Origin: Diorhabda sublineata
Taxonomy: Eukaryota > Arthropoda > Insecta > Coleoptera > Chrysomelidae
Direction of reading: 5' to 3'
Length of the DNA stretch: 64,000 nucleotides
Assembly: GCF_026230105.1 (NCBI RefSeq)
Contig: NC_079485.1
Location: 25,525,572 to 25,589,571, forward strand
Shown here: positions 42,101 to 51,653 of the stretch, piece after piece
Position numbering within the stretch: position 1 is the stretch's first letter
Layout of the letters: each line of letters starts with the position of its first letter
Program-made: the position numbers and the translations under genes
Notes under the pieces: generated by a model
Told to the model about the DNA's origin: nothing
What the model saw: the letters and a program-made list of their open reading frames with translations, nothing else
Databases searched by the model: none

Positions 42101-42252
42101 GTACTAGGTGTGCAATTGGAATGTGGTTTACTTATGATGAAGAATACTCTGACAATGATAGAGCTTTTGGACAATATATTTTGGATAATAATTTGGAGCA
42201 TCATGTAGATATTCCTGTAAATATCAACAAATTAAATTTGAACATGAATTGA
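21124..42252 (+). CDS. P3H: Leprecan-family prolyl 3-hydroxylase (collagen modification, secretory pathway)
   Basis: Nine exons: 21124-21564, 26547-26687, 28751-28931, 29664-29789, 31033-31169, 31291-31398, 39063-39429, 39515-39708, 42016-42252, giving 643 codons with consistent phases. The N-terminus is a signal peptide (TLLFLNLYLLTHVQS). The N-terminal half carries the family's four CXXXC motifs: CRLKC and CIIKC (exon 1), CRAQC (exon 3) and CKQAC (exon 4), in a TPR-like helical region (LPSHYHYLQYAYYK). The C-terminal half is a 2-oxoglutarate/Fe(II) dioxygenase: metal ligands H and D in KIHADNC, H in ENLHGVKAV, and the 2-oxoglutarate Arg ten residues later in KKGTRCAIGMWF. Also typical are GDGYEGRISPHT, YFSFTHLVCR and YPKCGRLVAFSSG. 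Known role: 3-hydroxylation of collagen prolines in the ER. The end (INKLNLNMN) lacks a KDEL-type retention signal. The exon 7 start could be 39063 or 39075. Introns are packed with transposons. See the alternative terminal exon at 33760. Confidence 0.93.
21565..23125. other. Leprecan intron 1, first part
   Basis: AT-rich intronic sequence. Nothing beyond simple AT-rich tracts was recognised. Confidence 0.5.
23130..24240 (-). mobile_element. mariner-like transposon, family 2, copy 1, inactivated
   Basis: The left end 'gaagtacctggcccaac' and right end ('agatatttctgggaccatcc') are inverted relatives. On the - strand broken frames read HHFTPETKEQSKQW, GEPAPKK and YSLDLAPSDYFLFPDMK, the DD34D mariner core. 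Several stops and frameshifts are present. It lies antisense in leprecan intron 1; a close relative is at 35112-36094. Confidence 0.85.
24241..25150. other. Leprecan intron 1, middle part
   Basis: AT-rich, nothing recognised. Confidence 0.4.
25160..26055 (-). mobile_element. Tc1-like transposon relic, copy 2
   Basis: A - strand frame ending at 25334 carries a Tc1 helix-turn-helix type segment (SSSAVKRRLREAGLFGKMASR) followed by catalytic-domain remnants (KSWSGFYGLMSH) and, further on, GGGSVMVWGCFGERAT. It resembles the relic at 7920-8845. The right end shares 'ggatgggcaaaactttt'. The left side appears truncated near 25160. Confidence 0.75.
26802..28680. mobile_element. hAT-superfamily transposon with 8-bp target duplication, decayed
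   Basis: The ends are inverted (left 'tagagttgtcagat', right complement 'tagggttgccagat'). They are flanked by gttaagaa (26794-26801) and gtaaagaa (28681-28688), an 8-bp target duplication with one mismatch, as expected for hAT. On the - strand around 28130-28390 broken frames resemble a hAT-type transposase domain. A LINE remnant lies inside at 27150-27860. It occupies most of leprecan intron 2. Confidence 0.75.
27150..27860 (+). mobile_element. Jockey/R1-like LINE RNase H remnant nested in the hAT element
   Basis: The + frames give pieces such as LFAILEAI, a TDSLS-like segment ('SSLTAI'), a degraded WVPPPRG-type box before GNKRVDGLAKNAF, then RLRIGHTLITHYYLLAENTP. This is the order seen at the C-terminal RNase H and tail of insect LINEs. 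Several stops and frameshifts are present. Confidence 0.65.
29131..29370. repeat. Tandem duplication of about 117 bp in leprecan intron 3
   Basis: Unit 1 at 29131-29247 and unit 2 at 29248-29370 share 'gattaaacattgctctttg', 'gactcagcaccact', 'aacgcgtttccaaa' and 'gaattttcgcagac' in the same order, with small differences. Confidence 0.85.
30090..30840 (-). mobile_element. R1/Jockey-like LINE 3' region
   Basis: The - strand reads broken RNase H remnants (GNEKADSLTRL-like in the part nearer 30560), then TGLL..NCHLRRYLHTMGITNDPECP, and finally sequence shared with the fragment at 100-420. It is antisense in leprecan intron 4. Stops and frameshifts make it inactive. Confidence 0.65.
32161..33445 (+). 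mobile_element. Tc1/mariner-superfamily transposon relic in leprecan intron 6
   Basis: It starts with 'ttgtccaaaaagtaattccc', an end typical of insect Tc1/mariner elements; the right end near 33430 is degraded. Inside, the + strand reads NVCNWFERFHGG near 32370 and WPPRSPELSPADFISW near 33174, then a tail GGHLEDIILKK. These are transposase landmarks separated by many frameshifts. It lies 315 bp before the alternative terminal exon. Confidence 0.7.
33760..33804 (+). CDS. Alternative terminal exon of the leprecan gene (CRTAP-like short isoform)
   Basis: A strong acceptor (TACTTTAACTTCCAG) precedes a phase-0 reading frame GVSSEIDSTATANS and a stop. Exon 6 ends in phase 0 (GEEIK then GTAAAT), so this exon joins in frame. 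The product would be 392 residues: signal peptide plus the CXXXC/TPR-like half, with no dioxygenase domain. Vertebrate CRTAP has the same layout and about 400 residues. An AATAAA at 33894 would end this transcript. Transcript evidence is needed; splicing of exon 6 to both sites is inferred. Confidence 0.72.
   Translation, partial: GVSSEIDSTATANS
33894..33899 (+). terminator. Poly(A) signal AATAAA for the short leprecan isoform
   Basis: Canonical hexamer 90 bp after the stop codon of the alternative terminal exon. Confidence 0.6.
33905..34970. other. Leprecan intron 6, AT-rich part
   Basis: No exon or transposon end was recognised. Confidence 0.4.
35112..36094 (-). mobile_element. mariner-like transposon, family 2, copy 2, inactivated
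   Basis: The left end 'gaagtacctggcccaac' and right end ('caggtacttctggggccatc') are inverted repeats shared with the copy at 23130-24240. The - strand frame ending at 35254 reads RFITMDKTWIHHFTPETK and MASVFWDTRGIVFI, the mariner core; the HTH and C-terminal parts are in other frames. It is antisense in leprecan intron 6. Confidence 0.85.
36784..37224 (-). mobile_element. hAT transposase C-terminal (dimerisation) fragment
   Basis: A 146-codon - strand frame ends in LAGITAPVERVFFPMNNIW, EKSRLQTETVSSMLMV and RVN. This is the conserved hAT C-terminal dimerisation block, usually with SAPVERVFS.MNN.W...KSRL. The upstream half (KAASLRLMRTRSNNFVNM) is not recognisable. Terminal repeats were not found, so it is a fragment. 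Confidence 0.8.
37366..38763 (-). mobile_element. Tc1-like transposon, near full length, inactivated
   Basis: Terminal repeats 'tacactccacaaaaattatc' (left) and the complement of 'gataatttttgtagggtgta' (right) are flanked by TA. On the - strand the transposase has MVWGGISSADRTELI, LTHDNARPHAARV and NWPARLRACLGP (degraded from the WPA.SPDLNPIEH block), then VWDHLGWQIQ in another frame. At least one frameshift splits the catalytic domain. Confidence 0.85.
39763..40339. mobile_element. Long-TIR non-autonomous transposon in the last leprecan intron
   Basis: A left arm (about 39763-39990) and right arm (about 40145-40339) are inverted repeats of roughly 200 bp, beginning 'gggtgtttcgggacttgacg' and, in complement, 'gggtgttccaggacttgatg'. 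TA flanks both ends. The middle ('tcatcatggcgaacgatttc', 'atctcctaaaccat') is shared with the element at 42484-44070. So this is an internally deleted member of that family. It starts 55 bp after the exon 8 donor. Confidence 0.85.
40340..42015. other. Remainder of the last leprecan intron
   Basis: A + strand frame of 89 codons at 40911-41180 (MTVPKSSSNKIFRPLPL...) is unassigned; it could be a transposon remnant. Nothing else was recognised. Confidence 0.4.
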
Positions 42253-42463
42253 ATGAAAGCAACGAACTCAACCAAAAAATTTAGATGGTTCGTAGTGTTT
42301 GTTTTTTAGTATTTACTATATGTGAAAAAAACTAAACCAACTTACTACAATGCTGCCATTACATATTCTAGTTTTCTTACTTCTCTTTAAAATTCAAATT
42401 GGCTACTCCGTAAAAAGTGTCACTTCTTATTCTAGGCTGTTGTATACCTTCACGGTTCTAATT

Positions 42464-42469
42464 AATAAA
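42464..42469 (+). terminator. Poly(A) signal AATAAA for the full-length leprecan transcript
   Basis: First canonical hexamer after the stop at 42252, about 210 bp downstream. Transposon sequence begins about 15 bp later. Confidence 0.5.
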
Positions 42470-42483
42470 CTGCATAATAACTC

Positions 42484-44070
42484 GGAACTTATATTTAAGT
42501 ATATTTTCTAAATTATACATTCGAACAATATGAATTTTTATTGGATGATTACGTATGTCCATGTAGTGTGTTGGACGGAATTAATTCTACACTACTACAC
42601 TACTATCGTTGTACATGCCAAGGAAACTGTTCGCCATGATGAGATATTCTGAAAAAAATTATCATAAATTGTAATTATTTATCAAAAATACTTACATGAG
42701 GTATTAAAACACAATCAAACATTTCTAATTGACTGCATACAACATCGTGTTACTTACATACGGAAAAAATTGGAATGCAGAAAAATTAAGTTGGTTATCC
42801 TACAACTTAATATCAAATAAAAACAAAAAAAACTATAATTAATGTTCGAAGTGGGCACCTTGCAGGAGAATTATCTATCTAGACTGGCCTATACTCGTTG
42901 GTTTCTAGATAAACAACGAGTTGATAATACATTTGTTGGAAAAGTACTGTTTACTGATGAAGCTGGTTTCACACGAGACGGTTTCATTAATTCCCATAAT
43001 TTACATTTATGGGCAGATGACAATCCTCACGGCACAATTCAAACAAAGAATCAACTTTGATTTTGTGTTAATGTGTGGATAGGAATAGTAGGTAATAATT
43101 TAGTAGGCCCATATTTTTTTGATATTAACCTAAATGGTCAGCGATACTTGGAATTTCCTCAAAATTATTTCCCACCCATGTTATGTGATATTCCCCTAAA
43201 CATTCGCACATACATGTGGTTCATGCGCGATGGAGCCACTCTCCACTTCCTAAATCATCTTAATTACATTTTTTATAATAAATGAATTGATCAAGGAGGT
43301 TCATTTGGATGGCCACCACTTTCCCTTAAATTAAATACAGTGGATTCATTATTTTGAGGATATCTTAAGAGCTTGCTATATGCAACACCAGGAACGGAAT
43401 GATCGATGTAATAAACTTCCATTGTCACGCTATACGGCAAAATCTTGGAATGCTATTTCAAGTCAAAGATATATCCTACGTAGACTCCAGAAGTCTACGT
43501 AGCTATTTTTTGTTTTTATTTGATAAGTAGGATAGTCAACTTAATTTTGTCGACAGTATGCAGTTCAATTATTTAATGTAAGTATTTTTTCTTCAGTATA
43601 TTTCTTTATGGCGAACTGTTTCCTAGTACAACGATCTAAAAATCTACATATCTCCTAAACCATAAATTTTATCGAGCTCAACAAAGAGTACCTACCTTTT
43701 TGTTAAAAAATCGATTGAAAAATTCATCAGAACATATAATTTATAGATTGTATAGGTTTTCCCTGAAAAAGTTACGGAATGTTAACCATTGGCATAAGCC
43801 GCCACTGACCTTCAAATAGTAGTGTAGAATTATTTATTCCGTCAAAGACACTACATGAACAAACGTAATCATCCATTAAAAATTCATAATGGCCGAATGT
43901 ATAATTTAGAAAATATACCCAAATATAAGTTCTGATTTCGCAGCTTTAAAGGCCTATAACTCAGACACGAAGAGTCGTATGAGAAAATTTTCTATGCCAG
44001 CATTATTTTCATGTCATCTATTCACTCCCGAATTTTTTGCTTAGATTCCCGGAACACTTCGTATAATATT
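42484..44070 (+). mobile_element. Long-TIR DNA transposon with DDE transposase remnant, 5'-truncated
   Basis: The right arm (about 43840-44070) and left arm (from about 42484) are inverted repeats matching those of 39763-40339 ('ttctaaattatacattcg', 'attacgtatgtcc'). The outer 130-150 bp of the left arm is missing, so the 5' end is truncated. The interior encodes a transposase relic at 42842-43285. Confidence 0.8.
42842..43285 (+). pseudogene. DDE_3-type (IS630/Tc1-mariner-related) transposase remnant
   Basis: Two frames separated by a single in-frame stop at about 43060 read FVGKVLFTDEAGFTRDG, NLHLWADDNPHG, then CVNVWIGIVGNNLVGPYFF, PPML.DIPLNIRTYMWFMRDGA. These are the first and second Asp regions of a DDE superfamily-endonuclease transposase found widely in insects. 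Downstream there is a degraded GWPPLSLKLN-type block around 43300. The N-terminal DNA-binding part is not evident. Confidence 0.8.
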
Positions 44071-45122
44071 TTCATAGCTTAGCCTCTCTCTTAGCATTAA
44101 TTTACTATTACCTGGTCGTGTTTACTGATTTTTCGTTCCATTTGTGTGCTAATTATTTTTTTAGACGTCTGATGTTTTTATTGTATAATATCTTCTGCAA
44201 TAACATCATTCCATTTCATTCATTTCTCGTCATCACAAGATTATTATAAATACTTTTTATTTTTTCTAATGGTTTATTGCATCTCATTTCTTTGTGGTTT
44301 AGAAATGTTCTCTCTTCTTATACGTTGTCCGATAAATACTTAGTTTAAGAAGAAAAACTAATATTTTGGAATAATGACGATTCCTTTTTTAATATAGTCT
44401 ATTTTTATCCCGTCCGAAAGACAAAAAGAAGTAGAGAATACGGTGGATAAGGCAACATTTCATACCCAGAGAGAGAAATGCTTTATTGTCAAAAATTTGT
44501 TATAATTTGAAGACAAAAGCTTGAAAAAACTAAAAAGTTCGACAGTTCGACCAATTTGGTCATAGCGAATGTCGATTTACAACGTAATTTGCAGTATGAA
44601 TTTATTAGTTTTAATGATTCAAGATCTTCAGTGAGGTTATTTTCTTCTTAAACATTACTCTAGTCAAATGAAGCAGTGTATACTCTACATAAATAGGGAA
44701 TACTACTAGATTTCTTACAAATAACCGAATTCATATTTTTTTAATCCTCCTAAAAAATACTGATCATAGTTATTTAGGGATCATTAGTTCTTAAAAAAAA
44801 GTTGATTTGAATATTCTATATTATTTGTTAAAAAATTTTGGTTTGATTTCATAATTAATGTAATAATGTGGTTGTGATATTTTTATTTTTAAATTTGTAA
44901 TGAAAACTGTACTTTATATACAAAGTGGTTCAGAAATATATACACAAGTTTCTACGTCCATAAATAATGGTACTTTTTTCTATATACTTTTTTTCTAAAA
45001 CTGAATAGTTCGTTTTATGTCATCATATAATACAGGGTAGTTTTAGGAAGTAAGTGATGTTTATTAAAAACACATTTTTTTTATTTTCAATTATTTTGAA
45101 AATTCTTTCTGTAGAATGCTTG
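44071..45122. other. Intergenic AT-rich sequence
   Basis: No exon, RNA gene or repeat end recognised. Confidence 0.45.
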
Positions 45123-45435
45123 ATGGAGTGTAGAGGTAAGGAGAACCATCTCGTTGCATCGAAAAGTGTCTGTTGAAGGGAAGTGGAAGAATTTTAAAAA
45201 GAGCGCCACAAACTATTAGAATAGGATAGTAAATTTAAATTATTTGTTAAGAGTATTAATATACAAATTCATTCGAAAATTGTACATAAAATATATAACT
45301 GCTATTTCATATCATTTCCACTTACTACACTAGCGCTATTTTGGTGAGTCTTCGTGTAATAATTTGCTGTTTACAGCTGGACACTTTTTTAACGAATCCC
45401 CCCAACAAGACGGTTCTCCTCACTTCTCCCTCCAT
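45123..45435. mobile_element. MITE-like element, copy B
   Basis: Left end 45123-45149 ('tagaggtaaggagaaccat') and right end 45410-45435 in complement ('gtgaggagaaccgt') form terminal inverted repeats. Reading from the right end, it shares 'ttaaaaaagtgtccagctgta', 'aaatta' and an 'atagcgct' box with copy A at 1363-1638. No coding capacity. Confidence 0.6.
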
Positions 45436-45439
45436 AATT

Positions 45440-46420
45440 CCAACATTCGAGTTTTTGAAGAAATTGATTTGTTATCGACCTCCCACTTTATGCAAAATTT
45501 TACATTTGACGAGGTCGTTGTTGTGGGTGTTTGAGGTGTGGTAGTAACTCTTGGCGATATTTTTGAATATTGAGGCTGAATATTCTCTGTTGTATGACTT
45601 CTGTTTTCTCTGTTTCTTGTGTAACACTTTTGTTCGATATTTTCATTTGGTGAGAGTCATTTCCAATAATCATTTCTTCTGTGGTGGTACGTGTGTCTCT
45701 TTGGCGGATTCCTCGTGACCTATGGATTTGCATGTGGAGCAATTTAATCCATCGATTTAAAGAAATAATCGGTGTTATCACAAAAGTTATAACAAAAGAT
45801 TCTGAATAGATTTGTTTTTAATGGAAGAGATGAAAATTTGCCTCCGAAAGCTTAATACGTGGCTATAATCTGCTCCAGGCATTCCTATTCTTAGGAATGT
45901 CATTTTTGGTACTGTTTTTATTCCCACCTTTTGGATTTCTTCTTCGATTTGTGAATTGGGTATTGTTGGGCATACATTCGATATAACTAGGCGCTGTGAT
46001 GGAGTTATTAAACACCTACATTCGGTATCGATTCCATTTATTTTAATTGATTTATGTTGTGCAATAAGATTATCAACTGTTTTTTTGGAGGAGACATAGA
46101 TACAAATTTTGTTGTTTGTGATCAGAGATGCATATAAAACGTTTTTCGGTTGAACTATGGATCCAACACTTACAATGTAGTTGTAAATTTTCGCTCAATC
46201 TATTGATGTAAGGATGACAGCTTTTTCCTTAGTAGGGTATTTATGGGTGGCTAGTATGTTGGAATAGGTTTGTTGTGACGCATTTATTATTCCATCGTTT
46301 GAAATTTTATCTGTCATCTTCACATACTTTGGAGAATTTTCTAAGGCCGACTCTGTCGTCAAGAGTTATCTAATTGTGATTTCTAAGAAGAGTAATTTTT
46401 TTTGATATGTTGCTTTTCGC
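45440..46420 (-). mobile_element. Jockey-like LINE ORF1 (gag-like) pseudogene
   Basis: The - strand reads broken blocks: QQTYSNILATHKYPTKEKAV, NNKICIYVSSKKTVDNLIAQ, RCLITPSQRLVISNVCPTIP, KMTFLRIGMPGADYSHVLSF, then a zinc-knuckle start NCSTCKSIGHEE. This order matches ORF1 proteins of insect Jockey-type LINEs. The tail (residues around TTTTSSNVKF) is low complexity. In-frame stops and frameshifts occur. No reverse transcriptase follows on this strand, so the copy is truncated. Confidence 0.7.
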
Positions 46421-47940
46421 TGATGAATGAAATTTTCATAAAAATGAAAGTGTAATCAATAATTTTCAATATTATGCAACTTCTAATCCGAATGTGGCTT
46501 AAACCCGTAATTGCAAATGGAGGGGATCATTTGAGGTGGATCATGTGATAGAACCACACTTCTTTTATTGAAGAATAATGGGTGGGGTTGATTTAAATTT
46601 TCTTCATTATCACTTGCCCGTTTTATTAGCAGTTCTACTCAATGTTAAATGTGTTATTTACATGATGGTTATCTTGTTCATAATATTGGACCCAAATAAA
46701 ATCATATCAATACCGTTTTCGAAAGAAGATGGAACGAAATAGGGGACCCAGCTTGGTTTATAAAACTCCCTCGACTAGTAAACAAAATCAGAGAGTCATT
46801 CTGATCTATTAACATGTATATTCTGATTTATGTTAGTCAATCAATTGAGATTGCATTGATGCTAACGGTGAACACTTTTAATTTAATATTACGGTTAGTT
46901 TTTGGTTACATTAGTTTGAGATTTTTTTTGTATCGTTTTATATTATAAAAACCCGTCACATAAAGCAGTACCTTTATTTTTGGACGTACTATCAAGTCTA
47001 TATACATAATTTATTTATAAGGTATCAACATTCCTAAAAAGATATTTATTTACACAAGAACTAAAAGTTCTAGTCAATTTTTATATTATATGAAGATTTG
47101 TTGTATTCTTACTAATTTATTAACTATTTGCTAATACTGTGTACTTATTTGTTTTTTCTAATTAAATGTATTTTGATTACGTTGCATATTTAACTGTGCC
47201 CTTTGAGAACAAACTTCGTGTTAAAAAAACTTAGGTATGGTCTAGTTGAGAGGTGGAAAATGATGAAATATAGAGATAAAGCTCGTAAAAATTGGTGCGA
47301 TAGCTTTTTCCTACCGGAATATGTCTAGACAAATATGATGAAACCATGGAAGTATGAAAGTAGGCAACAAGCACTTACTGAATAGTATAGATAGACCGTA
47401 CTCGTCCGAAGTTAAGAACTTTTAATTATTTTATGCCATTTACTTTAAATTTATTCTCAAAAATTTGTGCTATGCTCACAAGCATTACTATAATAATAAT
47501 TTTGTTGAATTCAAGAAAGCTGATAGACTTCAAGTAATTGTAAGTATATGCGACATGTTTCCAATATACAAAATGCAGGTGAGTTCCTTGAAAATATACC
47601 ATAAAAATTATAATAGTTTAGATCTTATTACGAGATATTGTTCGGAACACAATCAAGTGCGTTTTTTTTTACCTGTCAGCGTCGAAGAAAAACACCTAAT
47701 ATAATATGTTCACATTCGTGAAATTCTTCGAGACTTTAACGAAAGATCGATTTTAAGAATATGTGGATTGAGGCTACAGAAAGAGTTGATTGGGTTCGAT
47801 CTAAAGATGTTATCTGCTATGTTCATTTTTTTTCATACTTTAAAAAGTTTCTCCGCCATACAACGAATAAATAAAAGTATAAATAATATCATAATACAGA
47901 TGAGAAAAGCATAAGTGAATATAACAATCAAAGAAAAAAG
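46421..47940. other. AT-rich sequence between LINE remnants
   Basis: No host gene recognised. The part near 46560-46830 may be an upstream portion of the Jockey-like ORF1, but the frames are too broken to say. Confidence 0.35.
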
Positions 47941-47959
47941 TAAAGAAACTATGTAGGAT

Positions 47960-49320
47960 GAAATAAAGATCAAATAAAAACTTTATAGGAAGAATATCAA
48001 GGAAAGAAAATGAAAAATTTTCACAAAGATATTAAAGACATAAGAAAATATACTAAGAGTACTACCATATATGTATATAAAAGACAAAGAAGGAAAACTT
48101 GTAGGTAACGAAGAAGAAAAAGTTAGAAGATGGATAGAATATTTCGAAGAAATATTTAATAACGAAAATGACCCAAATGAAAATGCATTCGAAGATGTAG
48201 CAAATGAAGAAAAACTTGAAAATCAGCTTATGGTCATACCGAACAGAGTAATTGTCTAATTTGGAAAACAACAATATGCAAGAAGCATGGAGAAAAGCCA
48301 TTATATTACCCATTTACAAGAAGAGAGACAAAACATTATGGAGGAATAGTCTTGCTTGGCGTCAAATGCAAAATATTCGAATCAATTTTGAAAAGAAAAT
48401 TGGAAATTTACACAGAAAAATTGTTAAGAGAGTACCGAGGAGGGTTTAGAAAAGGCAGAGGAACATCGCATCCAATTTTTATGATAAAACAGCTTATTAC
48501 TGGCTGTTATGAATATGAGGTACCAACACAGAACCTTTTTGTTGATTTCAAAAGAGCTTTTGATAGTATCAAAAGGAATAAAGTTGATTCAAATATTTCG
48601 AGATACAGAAATTCCAAACAAACTATATCAACTAGTTAAAATGACATTAGAGGACACAACCAAACCTAATAACAAGAAAATTGAACCTTTCAAAACACAA
48701 CAAGGATTAAAGCATGGCGACTCCCTATCAACGGTGCTATTTAATCTAGCTTTGGAAGATATAATAAGAAGAACCAACATCAACACAAAGGGCAAGACAT
48801 TTAACAGGAGTCATCAATGGGTAGATATGCCGATAATGTGGCATTGATATCAATGGACAGAAAAAAGCTTGAAGAAACCAAAAAAACAACTAATAACAAC
48901 AGCAGAGGAGGTAGGTCTACACTTCAATAATGATAAAAAGGAAGTTTATGGAAATGTGGATAAATGTGGAAGGAAGACAAAAAATAATTTCATACATAGG
49001 TACATATGATGATGATGTTAATAGAATTCAAGAAAGTATGCATGTATTTGGGTGTACTACTAGATAGATAAATGCCAAAAAGAAAAAGAAGAGGAACTAA
49101 TAATTGCCAAAATTAACAGCTCTCGACAGAGATATCCAGATCTAATAAAATTCGAATTTATAAAACAATTTTGAGACCCACTCTGACACACGCCTGGGCA
49201 GCCTGGGTAATGACGAATAAAACTAACAGAAATTGGAAATCTGGGAGAAAAAAATACGAAGCCGCAGATGATGCATTTGAGTATATTTAACTGAAAAGCA
49301 TAAAAAAGTCAACCCGAATT
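47960..49320 (+). mobile_element. Non-LTR retrotransposon (RTE-like) reverse-transcriptase pseudogene
   Basis: The + strand carries, in shifting frames, AWRKAIILPIYKK, an YRGGFRKGRGTSHPIF block, LFVDFKRAFDSIKRN, LVKMTLEDTTKPNNKK, QQGLKHGDSLSTVLFNLALE and RYADNVALIS (48822-48851). The last is the catalytic YADD box altered to YADN. Downstream, KTILRPTLTHAWAAWVMT is the usual post-RT thumb/tail motif. The order and wording fit RTE-type LINEs; at least four frameshifts make it dead. Confidence 0.85.
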
Positions 49321-49849
49321 AGGACACTTCACATTTAAAGTTAAAAGTGATCTTTCTTACAATATTCCGTGGTACAGCAGTTGTCTTTTAATGAAGATTT
49401 AAAACCTTCCTTGAAATGGCTTGAAAATGTGAAAAAATGGAATTTTTATTTTGAAAAATATGCAAACAATATAAAACTGAGACCTGGAGTAAAAAGAAAA
49501 CTTGTGACAGACGATGTAGGTACAGAGTAGCACAATTCGCAAGCTAAAAAACTGATAAATTAATACAATTATCAAGGATTTTATTTTATAAGAAAATAAG
49601 GGATTGGGAAAGATAAGTAAAATTGGTGAAATAAATATAATAATAAATAAATAAATAGTACCTATTAAGATTTTATTTTATTAGGAGTGAGTTTGATTTG
49701 TTATTACGAATACTTGAAATATTTCAATGATATTGATAATGCTTTCAAATGGATAACGTTTGACAGTGTACTGATGTGACGTCAGCCCATCAGTTATCTT
49801 GGGTAAAAAATCGTACTAGCTGAGCTATCCTCTTGTGTATAGTCATTGA

Positions 49850-50265
49850 ATAGAACCAACAATCGCACAGATACTTAGCCGTTAGTCACATGAAACAAGA
49901 TTACCAACTTTTTCGATATTTTCAACCGTTTTCGACGTGAAAGGACGACCAGAAAGTGAATCATCTTCAACATCTTTTAGGTCATCTTGAAAACACTTGA
50001 ATCACTCAAAAATACGTGGACGCGATAAACATTCATTGCCATACACTAGTTTAATAAATTTTCAATTGCAGTTTTTTCAAATTTCTTGTGAAATTGCAAA
50101 ACAATCTGTTGCTTTATGTTTACGTTGACTATTTTTACGGCAAAACAAAAAACAGCCCCAATACAAATGAAGACAACGGCTACACTGGTTTGTCTACAGA
50201 CACGGTAGACATCACATTTCTCAATAAGTTAAACGAATTCCAATTAACAATTACTGGAACTTAGC
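49850..50265 (-). mobile_element. mariner-like 5' stub, family 3
   Basis: The - strand reads a mariner helix-turn-helix region in broken frames: FQDDLKDVEDDSLSGRPSTSKTVENIEKV. An end-like sequence 'ggtttgtctacagacacggt' lies at 50188-50208. The catalytic domain is absent. Confidence 0.65.
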
Positions 50266-50286
50266 CGTCATTGAATAAAAAAAATA

Positions 50287-51653
50287 CGAGCCCCGTCCCA
50301 TTTCAGTTGGCCCTCTTAGAAAAATTTAAAACTATTAAACTTTATTTTAAAATGCCAAAAAGTAGCTGTTAGTAAAATGTTTTAACCTTTTAGTTTTACG
50401 TCTAATAATTGTTGATAAAGTTTCATTAGGTCCAAAATACGCAAATAATAAAGTAGGATGTGTAAGTCATATTTTCACAAAAATGTTTTTTTAAGTGACA
50501 GTTAGATTTTTTAAGTAACAAGGTGAGTATAATTTTTAAAATGGGTAGAGGAAAAGTTATGGATGAAAAAATTCGATTAATCATAATAAACTTATTCAAA
50601 AATGGGAAAAAGAACTCAGAAATCGCGAAAATTGTAAACATGTCAAAATACAGTGTTCGCTTGTATAAAGCAAATGGTGCTAACTACCTGTATGGTCAAC
50701 TAAGTGTACTTTGGAGTAATGCAGTGGGTAGGCGGGCTTCAAGATCCACATGTCACAGAGAGGCTCAAAATTTGGATTGCGCACATACAAGGTGAATTTT
50801 GTAACACCTTAGTTTAATGCATATTTTTCTAAATTTAAATTTTCTTTACATAGGCCAAGGAAAAGCCATTATTGACTTAAATCCAAAAGAAAAATCGACT
50901 TGAATGGGCCAAAGAGCATAAAAATTAGAATTTTGAACAGTGGAGCTGTATATATTGGAGTGATGAGTCTCATTTTGAAGTTTGCGTGGGTGACGATCGA
51001 AATAGAGTTATTCGACAAAAAAATGAAGCTTTTCATTCAGATTGTTTGAAGCGGAAAGTAAAATTTCCGGCATCTGTGATGGTGTAGGGCTCGATATCTG
51101 CAAGAGGAATGGGAAAACTGCATTTCATAAACGGAATTATCAATACTGAAAAGTACCTGGATATTATTTCCAAAAGAGAAGTAACTTTAACCGCTGGGAA
51201 AGCCTTTATTTTTCAGTAAGAAGGAGCAGCATGCCATAAGTCAAAAAAGGCCTTAAAATTGTTTTCAGTCAACAATATTCCACTTTTAGAGTGGGTTTCA
51301 AGTAGTCCAGATATATCACCAATAGAAACACTTTGACGTGAAATTTGGGATGATTTTACTCCCGAATACTGCCAGAATTCAATAAACACCATGCCTCAAA
51401 GAATTACGGCTGTTATTAAAAATAAAGGGGATGTTACGCAATGCTAACTTTTAAAAGTATGTTTAATATTTGGTTTTTTTTTGGTTTGTAATTATAACAT
51501 ATGTTAAGACTTGCAACTCCTGTAAAAATATCTAAAATGTTTATAGAATATATAAAGTGCTCAAAACGAAACAATTTGCCGGTTTTTAATAGCCGAAAAA
51601 GTAATAATTAGTAATTTTTTTCAATTGGGCCAACTGAAATAGGACAGAGCTCG
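50287..51653 (+). mobile_element. Tc1-like transposon with clean ends, inactivated
   Basis: Terminal repeats 'cgagccccgtcccatttcag' (left) and the complement of 'ctgaaataggacagagctcg' (right), followed inward by 'ttggcc', are bounded by TA on both sides; total 1367 bp. The + strand has an N-terminal HTH (MDEKIRLIIINLFKNGKKNS, EIAKIVNMSKYSVRLYK) from about 50541. Then come catalytic-domain blocks in several frames: RLEWAKEHKN, IYWSDESHFEV, MGKLHFINGIINTEKYLDI, LLEWVSSSPDISPIETL. In-frame stops and frameshifts are present. Confidence 0.85.
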
